This document shows, one piece after another, positions 60,401 to 64,000 of a stretch of 64,000 bases of DNA. The notes beneath the pieces were generated by a model. The model did no database searches and was not told the DNA's origin. It saw only the letters and a program-made list of their open reading frames with translations. Each line of letters begins with the position of its first letter. The first letter of the stretch is position 1. The position numbers and the translations under genes were made by a program. Source of the stretch: Anseranas semipalmata (taxonomy: Eukaryota > Chordata > Aves > Anseriformes > Anseranatidae); the NCBI GenBank assembly GCA_013399115.1, contig VXAA01002132.1:144313-208312 (forward strand), read 5' to 3'.

Positions 60401-63400
60401 CCCTTCGGGTGACGAGGGACATGTGCTTGTTGATAAGCCGTGCGGGGAGCAGGAGCTCGTAGCACCACAAGCAAGGAGGGAGACCAGCCAGGAACACAGG
60501 GCTGGGGCAGCTCTCACAGCCACTCCTGCGTATCAAGCATGCCGTGCCAAGGTCAGCCCTGGAAGCACCGCTGTCTCTAAAAGAAGCCACGATCGAGAAG
60601 GTAACATTATAAACCTATAAAATAAGGTTTTACTGCTGCTGACTAGCTGGGACATGCAGAACATGTGTTGCAGGGAACATTGCATGATTTTATTAGCAAG
60701 CACAAAGCCATTCATGCGGAGTGGCCCAAGTGGGGTGGGCTGAATTAAGAGAACAATAGCAGCTCATCGGATGGCCCTTCCTTTCACAGATGTCTTCGAC
60801 TTACCACGCTAGCGAATACTTAAAGCAGCTTGGAAACAAACGTATTTTCATGACCAAGTGACTATTTGCCTGACTTAGCTCAAGCCAGCGCTTCGCAGCC
60901 TTGCTGGAGCTGAGCTGGCGGCCCTGCAGCACCAAACACATCGCCTCGCTGCCCAGGCACAAGTCACAGGAGAGCTGCGGACCCCTTCAGCTGATCAGGG
61001 GAAGACGTGCTCAGATCCAGACCAATCCAAAAGGGAAAAAAAAAACCAACAACAAAACACGTTGCGTCAGAATTTAATGCTAACCACGTTTCAAATTCGA
61101 TCATGGATTCCAGTTCCCCAAATAACAAAACAATAGACACCGAAGAGGAAAAGTGGAAACTGCTGCTTGGGGAAGCTTGCCACAACACGCTGGCTGGAAG
61201 CGCGCTGGGACATAAATCCCGCTCCAGCGGGGCTGGGCGCTCCACGGGCTCAACAAGGCGGCCTGCACTAAAGGAAAGGCTGGATTCCCCCTTTCCAAGC
61301 TGCCTGCTGGTCTGCCCGCCTCCCTCCCCGCTTCATTTCCAGCACTGCCCGGCTGAACTTACGCCACTCGGTCACCCCAGGGCGGAGGAGATGGGAATGG
61401 AAGAGCAGAGGAGACAGGACAGCACGGAGATGGGCGCAGCGAACACGGGGCTTGGGAAGGACAAACTTGGAAAGCTGTGCAGCGGACTCTGGTTCTGAAT
61501 GTCCTTCTTGCAATGGGTATCCCTGCAGCATCTTTAGGATTTAGAGTTGCCCCAGTCTTATTTTATGCCATTTTTTAAGATTTTGCTTTGCAAAATAGCT
61601 GGGTAGGTGAGCAGAGATGACGCTGCTTTAAACGTAGCGCGAGGAGCAGCCTGCATGCTGGTAATGGCTGAAATTATAGATTTGCCACAGGACACCTACA
61701 AGTGATAAAGCAGCAGCGCCCTGGCTTAACCTTTGTCAAAGCATTCCTAATCTCCTCCAAGATTAGACTTTTGTTCTTCTTAACTGCCAGCCCCACAAAC
61801 GCCACCTAGACTGCAGGGGGCCAGGCCCACAAACACAAATTAATTACATCAGCTGTAATTCACACCTCTGGCTGCTTTTGAAGCAACTTGTTAAGTGCTT
61901 TTGCATAAGAGAGCTGGGGAAAAAAAAAACAGTAGTGTATCAAACTGAAATACAGGTTTCTGTTCCAGAAGGAGCTCTACACAGATTAAACTGTAATATC
62001 CCAGTGGGGGAATTCAAACAGACGCAGTTGTTTCAGTGCTGGTCTGTGTGTCTGTCAGCTCACCGAGCCCACCCGGACTCCTCCAGGATCTGCCAGGCCA
62101 GCAGTACAATGGCCATAAAGCGAGCCCAGCTGATCACTTCACCAATCCCCGATCCAGTCCCCGTCTCAGGATCAGGATCAGGCAGCGGAGCTTCACACAG
62201 CTGCAGATGGACAGGGCAAGCCACGCCAAAAGGAAGCTGAAACCTCACTACGGAAGACGCTGTTCCTCGAGGGCTGGAAAATCCCACGTCCTAATGTAAG
62301 CCATAACGCTGCCCCCCGTGCAGCTGAGAGCGGGGCCCCAAACACCGCAAGCAATAAATGAGAAGTGCTGCAGCTCAGGCAGCCTCTGCAGCAGGATCGA
62401 GGCAAGCAACGTGCTGCCGCCTGCCAGTCTTGCAGGTGGGATGACACCAGGGAACATCACTGGTGTTCCCACTGTTCAGCACCCCACAGGGAAACCTTTA
62501 AAGATTTAGTCGGTCCCATGCTGACGCTGCACAGCTTTCAAGGGAGAGACACAAACCCATTTTCCTGTAATTCACTGTAAAGACACTGCGGAGCGGCTCA
62601 GTTTGCTCCGAGAGAACTGCCCATCGTGCACACAGCCACTGCTGCAGCGAGGAGCGGACCTGGACCCCAGCTCGTGCAGCGAACCCCGAAGGGATGCTCC
62701 AGTCCTCTCCCCACCGCCTTCCTGCTCCTTCCACTCCGCTGCTACAACCTGGACAAGGAGAGAAAACCACCGGCAGCTTAACGAGGGATGGGTGAAACCT
62801 TTGAACGTATCAGATTATCACTACCCGGAGGCTGATGAGGGAGATAGCGGCCCTAAGCTGATCCTGCTGGAATGGCATGTCAGCAATGCCGGTGGCTTTC
62901 TGCTTCCTGGCCAGCGGGGTGGCAGGGGACAGGACGGGCGCACGGCTCGGCCCTCCTGGCTTCGCTACCGACCTCAGTGCTTGCGAAAAGCTCCAGCCAT
63001 TTTGGCAAGTTGGGCATTCCTGACAGTGACCGCACGCCGTGCAAGAAGAACTTCCAAACCAACTAGAAAATGAAAATAGAAAAAAACTCAGGACTAATTG
63101 CTTAAGATAAAACTACCACTTATCTCCCAAATGATTATACCTGACCCTTTGGTGCACGGCAGCGCTCCTCGGAATAAAAACATGAGCTATTTACCCAGGG
63201 TGGGATATTCACGAGGGCCTGTAGGTGTGTCGAGACAAGGTCAGTAAGGAGAGGTGTTTTTTTTTTTCTTTGGCCAGCAGATACAGCTTGGAAAAACAAG
63301 CAAGAAGCAAGCCTTCAGGCCCTCAGATTACTCTCCTGGTCTGCAAAAGAAGCAACAAACTGCAAGTCAAGCACAGGCTGAGAACAAATGCTCCAAGTTA

Positions 63401-64000
63401 AATATATTAATCAATTAGATAATTGGAGTGAAAATGCTGATCGGTGCCCCCAAAGAGGATGGGAGAGGTTAGCAGAAAGAGATGTGGTAAAGCTGCCTCC
63501 ACGAAACACGGAGGTTACGCGGTGGTGAAGCATTAGGATATGTCAGAAACAACCATCCTTCCTTGAATTCAGGGTTTTTAGGATTGGAGACACACAGCTC
63601 CCAGGCCCATCTCCAGAGGCATTTTCTAGACCTCGACCCAGGAACGAGAGCTGGAAGGTCAGAGACTGAGCTGTTGGTTTGTGCAAAACCAAACAAATCC
63701 ACCTGCCGATAACAGGTTATTTCTGTCCCCTGACCAGGAGGCTCCCTGCGACGGGGCGCACGTGTTGCGTTTCACACACGGGGCGGCTGGGTGGGTGCCC
63801 CGGGTGCTGTGCAAACCCCGCTCTCGTTGGTTCTGCCCCACGAGCTCGTAGCTGGCCAATTAACACAGGATTAATTAGCACAGAATCATTTAAGCGGGGG
63901 GATTTCTTTGGGATAGCACAGCAGCAAGGAGTCCGCGACGGCAGGGATCCTACAGCAGCGAGCCCGGTAATGACGGCGATCACCTCCGCACAGCCCCGAG

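Larger units (their letters stand above)
43169..64000 (-). other. Partial AXIN1 intron 2 (20.8 kb, runs off the window)
   Basis: No open frame in this stretch resembles the AXIN1 RGS exon, an exon of about 0.9 kb that would show clearly, so that exon must lie beyond 64000. The interval holds a CpG island at 45.8-46.2 kb, a CR1 fragment at 47.3 kb, CpG-rich clusters at 51.0-52.3 kb, purine/pyrimidine tracts at 54.7 and 57.4 kb, and otherwise unique sequence. The many open frames on both strands are short and unrecognisable. Confidence 0.75.

Noticed and set aside
1..64000. tRNA, rRNA, CRISPR array, prophage or operon structure
   Set aside because: None seen. The window is intron-rich vertebrate DNA and the repeats present are CR1 fragments and simple sequence.

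Overview
The window is vertebrate nuclear DNA and looks avian. The evidence is GT-AG introns, long non-coding introns, four CR1 LINE 3' ends of the type common in birds, and exons that translate to close relatives of two known vertebrate proteins. No bacterial, plasmid or viral gene organisation is visible. I cannot name the species from the sequence alone.

Two genes meet tail to tail. At the left edge, on the + strand, lie the last six exons of PDIA2, a pancreas-type protein disulfide isomerase (84-1789). They carry the end of the b' domain, the C-terminal catalytic a' domain with a CSHC active site, and an RDEL endoplasmic-reticulum retention tail. On the - strand, eight coding exons of AXIN1 run from 43168 down to 4848. 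They cover everything downstream of the RGS exon: the linker, the GSK3-binding helix, the beta-catenin-binding helix, the His-rich linker and the C-terminal DIX domain, followed by a 3' UTR that probably reaches about 2890. The large RGS exon (exon 2 in human numbering) is not in the window, so 43169-64000 is read as part of AXIN1 intron 2. PDIA2 next to AXIN1 in convergent orientation is the order known from human 16p13.3.

Layout: 1-1850 PDIA2 end; 1850-2890 short intergenic gap; 2890-4847 AXIN1 3' UTR; 4848-43168 AXIN1 exons and introns; 43169-64000 partial AXIN1 intron. Intronic content is mostly unique sequence with a few CR1 fragments, low-complexity tracts, AT-rich blocks that may be regulatory, and a strong CpG island at about 45.8-46.2 kb with weaker CpG clusters at 51.0-52.3 kb.

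The two genes have unrelated jobs (ER oxidative folding and Wnt/beta-catenin destruction-complex scaffolding). I did not find an undescribed system. The most interesting leads are the intronic CpG island upstream of AXIN1 exon 3, a CR1 element whose end seems to supply the branch point for AXIN1 exon 6, and the apparent absence of the alternative exon present in human AXIN1 between exons 8 and 10.
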